From assembly GCF_024679245.1 (NCBI RefSeq), contig NC_090186.1:40675681-40739680 (forward strand): a stretch of DNA of 64,000 nucleotides, given 5' to 3'. The notes beneath the pieces are model-generated. The model saw nothing but the letters and a program-made list of their open reading frames with translations. It was not told where the DNA came from and ran no database searches. Made by a program: the position numbers and the translations under genes. Origin of the DNA: Pseudorasbora parva. Its lineage: Eukaryota > Chordata > Actinopteri > Cypriniformes > Gobionidae. Below are positions 63,986 through 64,000 of this stretch, piece by piece (position 1 is the stretch's first letter; the number at the start of each line of letters is the position of its first letter).

Positions 63986-64000
63986 CTATTTTCGAATACT

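Larger units (their letters stand above)
57027..64000. other. kif3c upstream intron (partial)
   Basis: Between exon a and the missing motor exons no kinesin coding sequence was recognised on the minus strand. The stretch holds several repeats (58189, 60238, 63268 and a CA array) and otherwise AT-rich sequence. Confidence 0.55.

Overview
The window is vertebrate nuclear DNA, most likely from a cyprinid-type teleost. The evidence is spliced genes with GT-AG introns, very dense CA/TG, TA, GATA and ATC microsatellites, Tc1/mariner relics, TTAA-flanked inverted-repeat elements, and interspersed repeats of a cyprinid type. No bacterial operons, phage genes, CRISPR arrays or rRNA were seen. The only tRNA-like sequence is a SINE head.

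Two genes are recognisable, both on the minus strand. The first is a beta-dystrobrevin gene (dtnb), 5' end near 39.6 kb and 3' end near 10.45 kb. It was rebuilt here from 19 coding exons plus two probable 5' UTR exons. All junctions stay in phase and give a 638-residue protein: EF-hand-like N-terminus, ZZ zinc finger (Cys243 to His284), then paired coiled coils. The second is the 3' half of a kinesin-2 motor gene (kif3c), seven exons from 57,026 down to 48,941, encoding the last 283 residues (coiled-coil end and tail). Its motor exons lie beyond the right edge. In human, DTNB and KIF3C are neighbours in the same order and orientation on 2p23, with ASXL2 between them. Here the 9-kb gap between the two genes shows no ASXL2 exon.

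Layout: 1-7.3 kb has no recognisable gene and holds a broken Tc1 element and nested MITEs. 7.57-7.78 kb is a CpG-rich patch with a TGACGTCA site, possibly the promoter of another gene. 8.5-9.05 kb is repeat-like DNA carrying a decayed helicase-like fragment. 10.45-39.6 kb is dtnb. 39.7-48.9 kb is intergenic with a CT/CA array, a deleted Tc1 copy inside a palindrome, and another Tc1-like relic. 48.9-64 kb is kif3c, with a 1.6-kb ATC/ATCC satellite in one intron and several palindromic elements in the large upstream intron.

I found no convincing new biochemical system. The observations best worth following up are microsatellites placed directly at dtnb splice sites (UG repeats on both sides of exon 12, a 90-base CU tract as the ZZ-exon acceptor tract), a set of five complete TTAA-flanked inverted-repeat elements, a hAT-type MITE nested in a Tc1 relic with an 8-base target duplication, and the higher-order structure of the kif3c intronic satellite. 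Exon borders were placed by eye from splice consensus, reading frame and recalled family similarity. No alignment was run.
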